From assembly GCA_029961685.1 (NCBI GenBank), contig JARWKL010000015.1:13824801-13888800 (forward strand): a DNA stretch of 64,000 bases, written 5' to 3'. The notes under the pieces are model-generated. The model saw only the letters and a list, made by a program, of their open reading frames with translations. It did not search any database and was not told the DNA's origin. Below are positions 13,951-29,377 of this stretch, one piece after another; within the stretch, counting starts at the first letter, position 1, and each line of letters opens with the position of its first letter. The DNA is from Aristolochia californica (lineage: Eukaryota > Streptophyta > Magnoliopsida > Piperales > Aristolochiaceae). The translations under genes were made by a program, and so were the position numbers.

Positions 13951-15561
13951 ATTTTTAAGTGAGTGTTGACTCCCAAACCATAAGTCATTACCAAAAAAAT
14001 TATAGCCGTTACACATCATTAATCGATCAAAACCTTTACGATGATCTATATTTGTTAGGTCAGCTTTTTGTAAATAGGTAAAAAGTGGGTTGTTTGGCTT
14101 GGGTGAGTATCCGACCGCAATTTAACAAGAGAACTTAATTTTATCTTCTCCTTGAAATTTTTGGATCATTAGGTCATTTGCATCTTCAACATGTTTCGGG
14201 CATGCATATCCATATTTAAAACATGTTAGGATCAATTAGAGATCTCTTTCTTATAAAATTCCAAGCTATTCGGGGGTTGTACTAGTAGAATTTCCAAACA
14301 AGGATAACAAAACTTTTGTGTTCATTTTTAGAGCATGAAAATTTTTTCTTCACTTACATTTATTATAGTTTTCAATTTTTCCACAAATAAACTCAAAATT
14401 TTTTATTTCGTTGTTGAATCCCAATCCATAAGTCATTTCTAATAAAAATTATAGTTGTTACGCATCATTAATTGATCAAAAGTTTTACGAAGATCTATTA
14501 TTGCTGGGTCAACTTTTTGAAAAGGGGCAAAAAGTGGGTTATTTAGCTCGGAGTAATATCCCACCGCACGTTAACTTGAGATCTTAATTTTTTCTACTCC
14601 TAGAAATTTTAGGATCATTAGGTCATTTGCACCTTCAACATGTTTCGGGCATGCATATCCATATTTAAAATCAATTAGAAATCACTTTCTTATACAATTC
14701 CAAGCAATTAGGGGGTTGTACTAGTGCAATTCCCAAATATGGATAACAAAACTTTGGTGTTCATTTTTAGAGCGTGAAATTTTTTTCTTCACTTACATTT
14801 ATTATAGTTTTCAATTTTTTGCACACATAAACTCTATAATTTTCATTTCGTTGTGAGCTATTTACCTAATCTTTTCGTTTGAGAGAAAAAATGGAGATTG
14901 AAAACTCATGTTTAGATTTGAAAAAAAAAATAGAACATCCAAAATAGAAATGCACAAATGATGAGAGAGAAAATTCCAAAAAGTATCTGTGATTTTTAGG
15001 GATTGTAAACTCTTTTAGTTTTTTAATGTAAGGTTTTGCAATCTTTGGAAAAGGGGGGCAAGGGATTTTTAACTGAGTGTTGACTCCCAAACCATAAGTC
15101 ATTTCAAACAAAAATTATAGCTGTTATGCATCATTAATCGATCAAAATCTTTACGATGACCTATAATTGTTAGGTCAGCTTTTTTTAAATGGATAAAAAG
15201 TGGGTTGTATGGCTCGGGTGAATATCCCACTGCACGTTAATTTGAGACCTTAATATTTTCTACTCCTTGAATTTTTGAATCATTATGTCATTTGCATCTT
15301 CATTATATTTCGGGCATGCATATCCATATTTAAAATCAATTAGAAATCTCTTTCCTTTAAAATTCCAAGCTATTAGGGGGTTGTACTAGTGGAATTTCCC
15401 AAAGATGGATAACAATACTTTGGTGTTCATTTTTAGAGCGTGAAATTTTTCTCTTCAAGGGATAGTGAAAACTTATGTTTGGATTTGAAAAAAAAATAAA
15501 CATCCAAAAAGGAAAAGCATTTAGTTTTTATATATTTGGTTTTGCAATCATCGGAAAAAAA

Positions 15562-15594
<33 letters not shown>
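15562..15594 (+). repeat. Poly(G) tract, 33 G
   Basis: A pure G run after CGGAAAAAAA, followed by T and five more G. The unit around it is shortened by a deletion near 15,515. Confidence 0.95.
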
Positions 15595-15595
<1 letters not shown>

Positions 15596-18310
15596 GGGGG
15601 CAAATAAGTTTTAACTGAGTGTTGACTCCCAAACCATAAGTCATTTCTAACAAAAATTATAGCCATTATACATCATTAATCGATCAAAACCTTTATGATG
15701 ATCTATGATTGTTAGGTCAGCTTTTTGTAAATGGTCAAAAAGTGGGTTGTTTGGGGTCGAGTGAATATCCCACCGCATGTTAACTTGAGAATTAAATTTT
15801 TTATACTCCTTGAAGTTTTTGGATCATTAGGTCATTTGCATCTTCAACATGTTTCAGGCATACATATCCATATTTAAAACAAGTTAGGATCTATTAGAAA
15901 TCCATTTCTAATAAAATTCCAAGCTATTACGGGGTTGAACTAGTGGAATTTCCCAAACATGGATAACAAAAATTTCGTGTTCTTTTTTAGTGCGTGAAAA
16001 TTATTTCTTCACTTACATTTATTATAATGATCATTGTTTTGCGAATGTAAACTCTAAAATTTTGATTTTGTTGTGATCTATTTGCCTTAACTTTTTGATT
16101 CTGAGAAAAAATGTAGAGTGAAAACTCAAGTTTGGATTCGAAAAAAAATTGAACACAGAAAATGAAAATGCATAAATTGAGAGAGAGATAATTCAAAAAA
16201 GTATCTGTGAATTTTTGGATTTTAAAATCTTTTAGTTTTTTATATATTAAAATTTTCAATCATTGAAAAAGTGGAGGCAAGGGATTCTTAACTAAGTGTT
16301 GACTCCCAAACCATAAGTCATTTCTAACAAAAATTATAGACGTTACGCATAATTAATTGATCAAAACCTTTACAATGATCTATGATTGTTAGGTCATCTT
16401 TTTTTAAATGGGAAAAAAGTGGGTTGTTTAGGTCAGACAAATATTCCACCGCACGTTAACTAGAGAACTTAATTTTTTCTACTCCTTGAAATTTTTGGAT
16501 CATTAGGTCGTTTGCATCTTCAACATGTTTTGGGCATGAATGTCCTTATTTAAAACATGTTACGATCATTTAGAAATCACTTTCTTATAAAATTCCAAGC
16601 TATTAGGGGGTTGCACTAGAAGAATTTCCAAAATATGGATATCAAAAGTTTAGTGTTCATTTTTAGAGCATGAATTTTTTTTCATAATTTACATTTATTA
16701 TAGTTTTCAATTTTTTGCAAAGATTAACTCTAAAATTTTCATTTCGTTGTGATCTATTTGCCTTATCCTTTCTTATTTTTCTTATTCTTTCTTTTGTGAG
16801 AAAAAAAAGGAGAATGAAAACTCAAGTTTGGACTTGAAAAAAAATTGAACATCCAAAATGGAAATGCACAAATGTAGAAAAAGCTAATTCAAAAACGTAT
16901 TTGTGATTTTTAGGGATTGTAAACTCTTTTATTTTTTCATATATTAGGCTATGCAATGATCAGAAAAGGGGGGGAGGGATTTTTTTTTTACTGAGTGTTG
17001 ACTCCCAAAGCATAAGTCATTTCTTAAAAACATTAAAGTTGTTACACATCATTAATCGATGAAAACCTTTACGTTGATCTATGATTATTAGGTCAGCTTT
17101 TTCTAAATGGGCAAAAAGTGGGTTGTTTGGCCTCGGTGAATATCCCACTCCATGTTAAATTGAGAATTTAATTTTTTCTACTCCTTGAAATTTTTGTATC
17201 ATTAGGTCTTTTGGATCTGAAACATGTTTCAGGCATGCATATTGATATTTAAAACATGTTACGATCAATTAGAAATCCCTTTCTTATAAAATTCCAAGCT
17301 ATTAGGGGGTCGTACTACTGGAATATCCCAAACATGGATAACAAAACTTTGGTGTTTATTTTTAAGTCCATGAAATTTTTTTCTTCACATACATTTATTA
17401 TAGTTTTCAATTTTTTGCACACATAAACTCTAAAATTTTCATTTCGTTGTGATCTATTTGCCTTATCTTTTCGTTTAAGAGAAAAAGGGAAAGTGAAAAC
17501 TCATGTTTGGATTTGAAAAAAAATTGAACATCGAAAATGGAAACATACAAATGCAGAGAGAGATAATTCTAAAAAGTATCTGTGATTTTTAGGGATTTTA
17601 AACTCTTTTAGTTTTTTTTAAATCAGTTTTTGCAATCATCGAAAAAGGGGGGCGAGGGATTTTTAACAGAGTGTTGACTCCCAGACCATAAGTCATTTCT
17701 AACAAAAATTATAGCCGTCATGTATCATTAATCGATCAAAACCTTGATGATGATTAGGATTATTAGGTCCGCTTTTTGTAAATGGGCAAAAAGTGGGTTG
17801 TTTGGCTCAAGTGAATATCCCACCGCACGTAAGCTTGAGAACTAAATATTTTCTGCTCCTTAAAATATTTGGATCATTAGGTCATTTGCATCTTCAACAT
17901 GTTCCGGGCATGCATATCCATATTTAAAATCAACCAGAAATCACTTTCTTATAAAATTCCAAGCTATTAGGGGGTTGTACTAGTGGAATTTCAAAAACAT
18001 GGTTCATAAAATTTCGGTGTTCATTTTTAGAGAGTCAAAAAATTTCTTCACTTATATTTATTATAGTTTTAAATTTTTTGCACACATAAACTCTAAAATT
18101 TTCATTTCATTGTGATCTATTTTCCTTATCTTTTCATTTGCAAGAAAAAAAAGGTGAGTGGAAACTCAAGTTTCGATTTGAAAAAAATTGAACATCCAAA
18201 ATGGAAACACACAAATGCAGAGAGAGATAATTCCAAAATATATCTATGAATTTTTGGGATTGTAAACTCATTTAGTTTTTTATATATTAGGTTTTGCAAT
18301 GATTAGAAAA

Positions 18311-18338
18311 GGGGGGGGGGGGGGGGGGGGGGGGGGGG
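18311..18338 (+). repeat. Poly(G) tract, 28 G
   Basis: A pure G run after GATTAGAAAA and before CGCTTGGATTTT, at the conserved position of the unit. Confidence 0.95.
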
Positions 18339-19094
18339 CGCTTGGATTTTTTTTCAGAGGGTTGACTCCCAAACCATAAATCAATTCTAATGAAAATTAT
18401 AGCTGCTACGCTTCATTAATCAATCAAAACTTTACTATGATCTATGATTGTTAGGTCAGATTTTTGTAAATGGGAAAAAAGTGGGTTGTTTGGCTCGATT
18501 GAATATCCCACCGCAAGTTAACTTGAGAACTTAACTTTCTCTACTCTTTGAAAATTTTGGATCATTAGGTCATTTGCATCTTCAACATGTTTCAGGCATG
18601 CATATCAATATTTAAAACATGTTAGGATCAATTAGAAATCCCTTTCTTATGAAATTTCAAGCTATTAGAGGGTTGTACTAGTGGAATTTCCCAAACATGG
18701 ATAACAAAACTTTGGTGTTCATTTTTAGTGCGTGAAAAAAATTTCTTCACTTACATTTATTATATTTTTCAATTTTTTGCACACATGAACTCTAAAATTT
18801 TCATTTCGTTCTGATCTATTTGCCTTATCATTTTGTTTGCGAGAAAAAAGGGAGAGTGAAAACTCAAGTTTGGATTTGACAAAAAATTGAACTTCCAAAA
18901 TGCAAACACACAAATGCAGAGAGAGATAATTTCAAAAAGTATCTGTGATTTATATGGATTGTAAGCTCTTTTAGTTTTTTATATATTAAGTTTTCTAATC
19001 ATCGAAAAAAGGGGGCGAGGGATTTTAAACTAAGTGTTGACTCCCAAAACATAAGTCATTTCTAACAATAATTATAGCCATTACGCATCATTAA

Positions 19095-19225
19095 TAGTTC
19101 AAAACCTTTAAAATGATCTTTGATTGTTTGGGCGAATATCACACAGCACGTTAAAATCATTAATAGTCAGCTTTTTGGAAAAGGGCAAAAAGTGGGTTGT
19201 TTGGTTTGGGCGAATATCACACAGT
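19095..19225. repeat. Short rearranged duplication inside a satellite unit
   Basis: GGGCGAATATCACACAGCACG occurs once near 19,130 and, with one change, again near 19,210. Between the two, CATTAATAGT also recurs. The unit anchored at 19,037 is therefore about 45 bp longer than usual. Confidence 0.8.
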
Positions 19226-22200
19226 ACGTTAACTTGAGAACTTAATTTTTTCTACTCGAAACTTTTGGATCTTTAGGTCATTTGCAACTTCAACATGTTT
19301 TGGGCATGCATATGCATTTTTAAAACATGTTAGGATCAATTCGAACTCTTTTTCTTATAAAATTCCAAGTGATTAGGGGGTTGTACTAGTGGAATTTCCC
19401 AAACATGGATATCAAAAGTTTAGTGTTCCTTTTTACAGCAAGAAATATTTTTCTTCACTTACATTTATTATAGTTTTCATTTTTTTCACACATATACTCT
19501 AAAATATTTATTTCGTTGTGATCTTTTTGCGTAATCCTTTCGTTTGAGGGAAAAAAAAGGGAAAGTGAAACTCAAGTTTGGATTTTAAAACAAAATTGAA
19601 GATCCAAAATGGAAACGCACGAATGCAGGGAGAGATAATTCCAAAAAGTATATGTGATTTTTTTTATTTTAAACTCTTTTGTTTTTTAGATATTAGGTTT
19701 TTCAATCATCGGATAAGGGGGGGGGGGGGGGAGAGAGAGAGGGATTTTTAATTGTGTGTTGACTCCCAAACCATAAGTCATTTCTAACAAAAATTATAGC
19801 CGTTACACATCATTAATCAATCAAAAACTTTACGATGATCTATGATTGTTAGGTCAGCTTTTTGTAAATGGGAAAAAAGTTTGTCGTTTGGCTCCCATGA
19901 ATATCCCACCGCATGCACACTTGAGAATTTAATTATTTATACTCCTTGAAATTTTTGCATAATAAGGTCATTTGCATCTTCAACAAGCTTCTGGCATGGA
20001 TATCCATATTTAAAACATGTTAGGATCAATTAGAAATCTCTTTCTTATTAAATTCCAAGCTATTAGGACGTTGTACTAGTGGAATTTCGCAAACATGGAT
20101 AACTAAAATTTGGTGTTTATTTTTAGTGCATCCAAAAATTTTCTTCACTTACATTTGTTATAGTTTTCAATTTTTTGTACACATAAACTCTAAAATTATC
20201 GTTTCGGTGTGAACTATTTGCTTTATCTTTTCGTTTGCGAGAAAAAAGGAAGAGTGAAAACTCATGTTTGAATTTGAAAAAGATTGAACATAAAAAATGG
20301 AAACGCACAAATGCAGAGAGTGATAATTCCAAAAAGTATGTGTTATTTTTAAGGATTATAAACTCTTTTAGTTTTTTTAGATATTAGGTTCTACAATCAT
20401 CAGAAAAAGGAGGGGAGGGGGTGGGGGGGGTGGGGAGGGACGAGGAATTTTAACTGGGTGTTGACTCCCAAACCATAAGTGATTTTTAACAAAAATTATA
20501 GCCGTTACACATCATTAATCGATCAAAACCATTACGATGATCTATGATTGTTAGGTTTGCTTTTTTTAAATGGGCAAAAAGTGGGTTGTTTAGTTTTGGC
20601 AAATATCCCATAGCACATTAACTTGAGAACTTAATTTTTTCTACTCCTTGAAATTTTTTGATCATTAGGTCATACACATCTTCAACAGGTTTTGGGCATG
20701 CATATCCATATTTAAAACTTGTTAGGATCAATTTGAAATCTAATTTTTTACAAAATTCCAAGATATTAGAGGGTTGTACTAGTGGAATTTCCCAAACATG
20801 TTTATCAAAAGTTTAGAGTTCATTAATAGAGCCTTAAAGTTTTTTCGTCATATACATTTATTATAGTTTTCAATTTTTTGCACAGATAAACTCCAAAATT
20901 TTCATTTCGTTGTGATCTATTTGCCTTATCCTTTCGTTTACGAGAAAATAAGGGAGTGTGAAACTCTAGTTTGGATTTGAAAAAAAATTTAACATCCAAA
21001 ATGGAAACACACAAATGCAGAGATTGATAATTCCAAAAAAGTATCTGTGATTTTTTGGGATTGTGAACTACTTTAGTTTTTTAAATATTAGGTTTTGCAA
21101 TCATCGGAGAAGGGGGAGCATGGAATTTTAAACTAAGTGTTGACTCCCAAACCATAAGTCATTTCTAACAAAAATTGTAGCCGTTATGCATCATTAATCG
21201 ATCAAAACCTTGGCGTTGATCTATGATTGTTAGGTCAGCTTTTGTAAATGGCAAAAATTGGGTTGTTTGGGTCGGGTGAGTATCCCATCGCACATTAACT
21301 TGAGAGTTTAATTTTTTATACTCCTTGAAATTTTTGGATCATTAGGTTATTTGCATCTTCAACATGTTTTAGGCATGCATAACCATATTTAAAACAAGTT
21401 AGGATCAATTAAAAATCTCTTTCTTATCAAATTCCAAGCTATTAGGGGGTTTTACTAGTAGAATTTTCAGAACATTGATAACAAAACTAAAGGGGTTCTT
21501 TTTTATAGCGTGAAAATTTTTTGTTTACTTTCATTAATAGAGCCTTAAATTTTTTTTGTCACATACATTTATTATAGTTATCAATTTTTTTCGCACATAA
21601 GCTCTAAATTTTTCATTTCGTTGTGATATATTTGCCTTACTTTTTTGTTTCCTAGAAAAAATGGAGAGTGAAAACTCTAGTTTGGATTTGAAAAAAAATT
21701 GAACATTGAAAAATGAAAACACACAAATTGAGAGAGAGATAATCCCAAAAAGTATCTGTGATTTTTAGGGATTGTAAACTATTTTAGTTTTTATATATTA
21801 GGTTTTGCAATCATTGGAAAAGTAGGGGCGAGGGATTTTTAACTAAGTGTTGACTCCCAAACCATAAGTCATTTCTAACAAAAATTATAGCGTTACACAT
21901 CATTAATCGATCAAAACCTTTACGATGATCTATGGTTGTTAGGTCACCTTTTTGGAAATGGGCAAAAAGTGGGATGTTTGGCTCATGCATATATCCCACC
22001 GCACGTTAACTAAAGAACTTAATTTTTTTTACTCCTTGAAATTTTTGGATCATTAGGTCGTTTGCCTTCTCAACATGTTTCGGGAATGCATATCCATATT
22101 TAAAACATGTTAGGATCATTTAGAAATCACTTTCTTATAAAATCCCAAGCTATGAGGGGGTTGTACAAGTGGAATTTCCCAAACATGGATATCAAAAGTT

Positions 22201-23260
22201 TAGTGTTCATTTTTAGAGCATGAAATTTTTTTCTTCACTTACATTTATTATAGTTTTCAATTTTCTGCAAAGATAAACTCTAAAATTTTCATTTCGTTGT
22301 GATCTAATTGCCTTATCCTTTCTTTTGCGAGAAAAAAAGGGAGAGTGAAAACTCAAGTTTGGATTTGAAAAAAAATTGAACATCCAAAATGGAAACGCCC
22401 AAATGTAGAGAGAGATAATTCCTAAATGTATTTGTATTTTTAAGGGATTGTAAACTCTTTTATTTTTTTATATATTAGGTTTTTCAATGATTGGAAAAGG
22501 GGGGGTGTGGGATTTTTAACTGAGTGTTGACTCTCAAACCATAAGTCATTTCTAAAAAAAATTATAGCTATCACACACCGTTAATCGATGAAAACCTTTA
22601 CGATGATCTTTGATTATTAGGTCAGATTTTTTTAAATGGGCAAAAAGTCAGTTGTATGGGTCGGGTGTATATCCCACCGCATGTTAACTTGAGAATTTAA
22701 TTTTTTCTACTCCTTGAAATTTTTGTATCGTAAGGTCATTTGCATCTTAAACATGTTTCGGGGATGCATATCCATATTTAAAACATGTTAGGATCAATTA
22801 GAAATCCCTTTCTTATAAAACTCCAAGCAATTAGGGGGATGCACTACTGGAATTTCCCAAACATGGATAACAAAACTTTGGTTTTCAATTTTTAGTGCAT
22901 TATTTTTTTCTTCACGTACTTTTTTTATATTTTTCAATTATTTTCACATATAAACTCTAAGATTTTTATTTCATTGTGATCTATTTGCCTTCTCTTTTCA
23001 TTTGCGAGATAAAAGGGAGAGTGAAAACTCAAGTTTGGATTTGAAAAAAAATTGAACATTGAATATGGAAACGTACAAATGCTGAGAGAGATAATTCCAA
23101 ACAGTATCTATGAGTTTTAGGGATTTTAAACTCTTTTAGTTTTTTTTATATAAGTTTTTGCAATCATCGGAAAAGGAAGGCGAGAGATTTTTAACTGAGT
23201 GTTGACTCCCAAACCATAAGTCATTTCTAACAAAAATTATAGCCGTTACGCATCATTAAT

Positions 23261-24612
23261 TGATCAATACCTTGACGATGATCGTAATGATCTATGATTA
23301 TTAGGTTAGCTTTTTGTATATGGGCAAAAAATGGGTTGTTTGGCTCAGGTGAATATCCCACCACACATTAACTTAATAACTAAATATTTTCTACTCCTTG
23401 AAATTTTTGGATCATTAGGTCATTTGCATCTTCAACATGTTTCAGGCATGCATATCCACATTTAAAATCAATCAAAAATCACTTTCTTATAAAATTCCAA
23501 GCTATTAGGGGGTTGTACAAGTGGAATTTCCAAAACATGGATAACAAAACTTTGGTGTTCATTTTTAGAGAGTGAAAATTATTTCTTCACTTATATTTAT
23601 TATAGTTTTCAATTTTTTGCACACATAAACTCTAAAATTTTCATTTCATTGTGATCTATTTGCCTTAACTTTTCGTTTGCAAGAAAAAAATGATAGTGAA
23701 AACTCAAGTTTGGATACGAAAAAATATTGAACATGGAAAATGGAAACGCACAAATGCAGAAAGTGATAATTCCAAAAAGTATCTATGATTTTTAGGGATT
23801 GTAAACTCTTTTAGTTTTTTATATATTAGGTTTTTCAATCATTGGAAAAGTGGGGGCGAGGGATTTTAAACTAAGTGTTGACTCCCATACCATAAGTCAT
23901 TTCTAACAAAAATTATAGCCATTACGCATCATTAATTGATCAATACCTTGACGATGATCATAATGATCTATGATTATTAGGTTAGCTTTTTGTATATGGG
24001 CAAAAAATGGGTTGTTTGGCTCAGGTGAATATCCCACCACACATTAACTTAATAACTAAATATTTTCTACTCCTTGAAATTTTTGGATCATTAGGTCATT
24101 TGCATCTTCAACATGTTTCAGGCATGCATATCCACATTTAAAATCAATCAAAAATCACTTTCTTATAAAATTCCAAGCTATTAGGGGGTTGTACAAGTGG
24201 AATTTCCAAAACATGGATAACAAAACTTTGGTGTTCATTTTTAGAGAGTGAAAATTATTTCTTCACTTATATTTATTATAGTTTTCAATTTTTTGCACAC
24301 ATAAACTCTAAAATTTTCATTTCATTGTGATCTATTTGCCTTTACTTTTCGTTTGCAAGAAAAAAATGATAGTGAAAACTCAAGTTTGGATACGAAAAAA
24401 TATTGAACATGGAAAATGGAAACGCACAAATGCAGAAAGTGATAATTCCAAAAAGTATCTATGATTTTTAGGGATTTTAAACTCTTTTAGTTTTTTATAT
24501 ATTAGGTTTTTCAATCATTGGAAAAGTGGGGGCGAGGGATTTTAAACTAAGTGTTGACTCCCATACCATAAGTCATTTCTAACAAAAATTATAGCCATTA
24601 CGTATCATTAAT
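23261..24612. repeat. Near-identical tandem duplication of one whole unit (2 x 676 bp)
   Basis: Two consecutive copies, 23,261-23,936 and 23,937-24,612, match almost base for base. By eye I find about three differences: CGTA against CATA near 23,282, CTTAAC against CTTTAC near 23,668, and GATTGTAAAC against GATTTTAAAC near 23,799. They share private variants not seen together elsewhere, including an extra insertion in GATGATCRTAATGATC, GTATATGGGCAAAAAATGGG and TTAATAACTAAATATT. Ordinary neighbouring units differ far more. This is best read as one recent unequal exchange. Confidence 0.93.
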
Positions 24613-27600
24613 CGATCAAAACCTTTACAATGATCTATGATTGTTAGGTCAATTTTTTTGTAAATGGGCAAAAAGTGGGTTGTTTAGCTCAGACAAATAT
24701 CCCACCGCACGTTAACTAGTGAACTTAATTTTTCTACTCCTTGAAATTTTTGGATCATTAGGTCATTTGCATCTTCAACAAGTTTCAGGCATGGTTATCC
24801 TTATTTAAAACATGTTAGGATCATTTAGAATTCACTTTCTTATAAAATTTCACAGTATTAGGGGTTACACTAGTGGAATTTCCAAAATATGGATATCAAA
24901 AGTTTAGTGTTCATTTTTAGAGCATGAATTTTTTTTATTCACTTACATTTATTATAGTTTTCAATTTTTTGCAAAGATAAACTCTAAAATTTTCATTTCT
25001 TTGTGATCTATTTGCCTTATCCTTTCTTTTGCGAGAAAAAAAGGGTGAGTGAAAACTCAAGTTTGGACTTGAAAAAAAATGAACATCCAAAATGGAAATG
25101 CACAAATGCAGAGAGAGAGATAATTCAAAAAATTAATTATGATTTTTAGGGATTGTAAACTCTTTTATTTATTATGTTTTGCAATGATCGGAAAAGGGGG
25201 AGGCAGGGGGAGGGGGGGTGAGGGATTTTTAACTGAGTGTTGAGTCCAGAACCATAAGTCATTTCTTTAAAAAATTATAGCCGTTACACATCATTAATGG
25301 ATGAAAACCTTCACGTTGATCTATGATTATTAGGTGTTCTTTTTCTAAATGGGAAAAAAGTGGGTTGTTTGGCTCGGGTGAATATCCCACTACATGTTAT
25401 CATTAGGTCATTTGCATCTTAAACATGTTTCAGGCATGCATATTCATATTTAAAACATGTTACGAACAATTAGAAATCCCTTTCTTATAAAATTCCAAGC
25501 TATTAGGGGATTGTACAACTGGAATATTCGAAACATGGATAACAAAACTTTGGTGTTCATTTTTAAGTGCATGAAATTTTTTTCTTCACCTACATTTATT
25601 ATAGTTTTCAATTTTTTCCACCCATAAACACTAAAATTTTCATTTCATTGTGATTTATTCGCCTTATCTTTTCGTTTGCGAAAAAAAGGATAGTGAAAAC
25701 TCAAGTTTGGATTTGAAAAAAAATTGAACATCGAAAATGGAAAAGCACAAATGCAGAGAGAGATAATTCCAAAAAGTATCTGTGATTTTTAGGGATTTTA
25801 AACTCTTTTAGTTTTTTTTATACAAGTTTTTGCAAACATTGGAAAAGGGGGGCGAGAGATTTTTAACTGAGTGTTGACTCCCAAACCATAAGTCATTTCT
25901 AACAAAAATTATTGTCATTACACATCATTAATCGATCAAAACCTAGACGAGATGATCTATGATTATTAGGTCATCTTTTTGTAAATGGGCAAAAAGTGGG
26001 TTGTTTGGCCCAGGTGAATATCCCACCGCACGTTAACTTGAGAACTAAATATTTTTGTACTCCTTAAAATTTTTGGATCATTAGGTCATTTGCATCTTCA
26101 ACATGTTTTGGGCATGCAAATCCATATTTAAAATCAATAAGAAATTACTTTCTTATAAAATTCCAAGCTATTAGGGTGTTGTTCTAGTAAATTTCAAAAA
26201 CATGGATAATAAAACTTTGGTGTTCATTTTTAGAGCGTGAAATTTTTTTTTTCACTTATATTTATTGTAGTTTTCAATTTTTTGCACACATAAACTCTAA
26301 ATTTTTCATTTCATTGTGATCAATTTTCCTTATCTTTTTCGTTTGAAAGAAAAAAAAAAAGAGAGGGGAAACTCAAGTTTGGATTTGAAAAAGAATTGAA
26401 CATCCAAAATGGAAACGCACAAATGCAGAGAGATAATTCTAAAAAGTTCCTCAGATTTTTAGAGAAGGTAAACTCTTTTAGTTTTTTATATATTAGGTTT
26501 TACAATCATTAGAACAGAGGAATTTGTATTTGAGTGTTGTCTACCAAACTAGAAGTCATTTTTAACAAAAAATATAGTCGTTACACATCATTAATCATTC
26601 AAAAACTTTTCGATGATCTATGATTGTTAGGTCAGCATGTTGTAAATGGGCAAAACGTGTGTTGTTTGGCTTGAGTGAATATTCCACCGCACGTTAACTT
26701 GAGAACTTAATTTTTTCTACTCCTTGAAATTTTGGGATCATTAGATCATTTGCATCTTCAACATGTTTTAAAAATGCATATCCATATTTAAAACATGTTA
26801 TGATAAATTAGAAATCACTTTCTTATGAAATTCCAAGCTATAAGGGGGTTGGACTAGTTGAATTTCCCAAACATTGATAAAAAACTTTGGTGTTCATTTT
26901 TAGTGCATGAAAATTTTTTCTTCACTTACATTTATTATAGTTTTCAATTTTTTGCACACATAAACTCTAAAAGTTTTATTTCGTAGTAATCTGTTTGCTT
27001 TATCTTTTTGTTTGCAAGAAAAAAAGGGGGAGTTAAAACTCAATTTTGGATTTAAAACAAATTAAACATACAAAATGGAAATGCTCAAATGCAGAAAGAG
27101 ATAATTCCAAAAAGTGTCTGTGATTTTTAGGAATTTTAAACTCTTTTATTTTTTATATATTAGGTTTTGAAATCATTGGAAACGGGAGGGGCGAGGGATT
27201 TTTAACTTAGAGTTTACACCCATACCATAAGTCATTTCTAACAAAAAATATAGCCGTAACACATTGTTAATCGATCCCAACCTTTACGATGATCGATGTT
27301 TGTTAGGTCAGATTTTTGTAAATGGGCAAAAAGTGGGTTGTTTGGTTTGGACGAATATCCCATTGCACGTTAACTTGAGAACTTAATTTTTTCTACTCCT
27401 TGAAATTTTTGGATCATTAGGTCATTTGCATCCTCAACATGTTTTGGGCATGCATTTCCATATTTAAAACATGTTAGGATCAATTATAAATCTCTTTCTT
27501 ATAAAATTCCAAGCTATTAGGGGGTTGTACTAGTGGAATTTCCCAAACATGGATATCAAAAGTTTAGAGTTCATTTTTAGAGCGTGAAATGTTTTTCTTC

Positions 27601-29377
27601 ACTTACATTTATTATAGTTTTCAATTTTTTGCACAGATAAACTCTAAAATTTTAATTTCTTTGTGATCTATTTGCCATATCCTTTCGTTTGCGTGAAAAA
27701 AACAGAGAGTGAAAACTCAAGTTTGGATTTGAAAAAAAATTGGACATCTAAAATACAAATGCACAAATGCATAGAGAGATAATTTATCTATGATTTTTAG
27801 GGATTCTAAACTCTTTTAGTTTTTTATATATTAGGTTTTGCAATGATCGAAAAATGGGGGCAAGGGATTTTTAACTGAGTGTTGACTCCCAAACCATAAG
27901 TCATTTCAAACAATAATTATAGTTGTTACACATCAGTAATCGATGAAAACCTTGATGATGATCTGTGATTGTTAGGTCTGCTTTTCTGTAAAAGGGCAAA
28001 AAGTGGGTTGTTTGGCTCGGGTGAATATCCCTCCGCGCGTTAACTTGAGAATTTAATTTTTCTACACCTTGAAATTTTTGTATCATTAGGTCATTTGCAT
28101 CTTCAACATGTTTCAGGCATGCATATTCATATTTAAAAAAAGTCAGGATCAATTAGAAATCTCTTTTTTATAAAATCGTAAAACTATTTCGGGTTTGTAA
28201 TACTGGAATTTCCCAAACTTTGGTGTTCATTTTTTAGGGCGTGAAAATTTTTTCTTCACTTACATTTATTATAGTGTTGAATTTTTTACACACATAAACT
28301 CTAAAATTTTCATTTCATTGTGATCTATTTGCCTTATCTTTTCGTTTGTGAGAAAAAAGGAGTATGAAAACTTAAGTTTGGATTTGAAAAAAAATTGAAC
28401 ATCGAAAATGGAAACATACAAATGCAGAGAGAGATAATTCCAAAAAGTACCAGTGATTTTTAGGGCTTGTAAACTCTTTTTTTTTTATATATATAAGGTT
28501 ATGCAATAATCGTAAAAGGGGGGTGAAGGATTTTTAACTCAGCGTTGACTCCCAAACCATAATTCATTTCTAAAAAAAATTATAGTCATTACTCATTATT
28601 AATCAATCAAAACCATTATGATGATCTATGATTGTTAGGCCAGGTTTTTGTTAATGGTAAAAAAGTGGGTTGTTTAGCTCAGGTGAATATCCCACCGCAC
28701 ATGAACTTGAGAACTAAATATTTTTTAATCGAAAATTATGGATCATTAGGTCATTTGCATCTTCAACATGTTTTAGGAATAGATATCCATATTTAAAAGC
28801 AATAAAAATCACTTTCTTATAAAATTCCAAGCTATTAGGGGGTTGTACTAGTGGAATTTCCCAAACATGGATAACAAAACTTTGGATTTCATTTTTAGAA
28901 TGTGAAAATTTTTTCTTCACTTATATTTATTATAGTTTTCAATTTTTAGCACACATAAAGTCTCAAATTTTCATTTCATTGTGATCTATTTGCCTTAGCT
29001 TTTCATTTGTGAGAAAAAAAAAGGGAGAGCGGAAACTCAAGTTTGGATTTGAAAAAAAATTGAACATTCAAAATGGAAACGCACAAATTCAGAGAGAGAG
29101 AATTCCAAAAAGTATCTGTGAATTTTAGGGATTGTAAACTCATTTAGTTTTTTTATATATTAGGTTTTGCAATCATTAGAAAAAGGGAGGGGGAGGGGGG
29201 GCTAGGAATTTTTATCTGAGTGTTGACTCCCAAACCATAAGTCATTTCTGTAAACAATTATAGCCATTACGCATCATTAATCAATTAAAACTTTATGATG
29301 AACTACGATTGTTAGGTCAGCTTTTTGTGAATGGGGAAAAAGTGGGTTGTTTGGCTTGAGTGAATATCCCACCACAC

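Noticed and set aside
122..29088. Many 60-100 codon open frames in the left satellite block, mostly on the minus strand
   Set aside because: They are the same few frames recurring with the repeat, opened and closed by different substitutions in each unit. They have no recognisable domain and no consistent start or stop.
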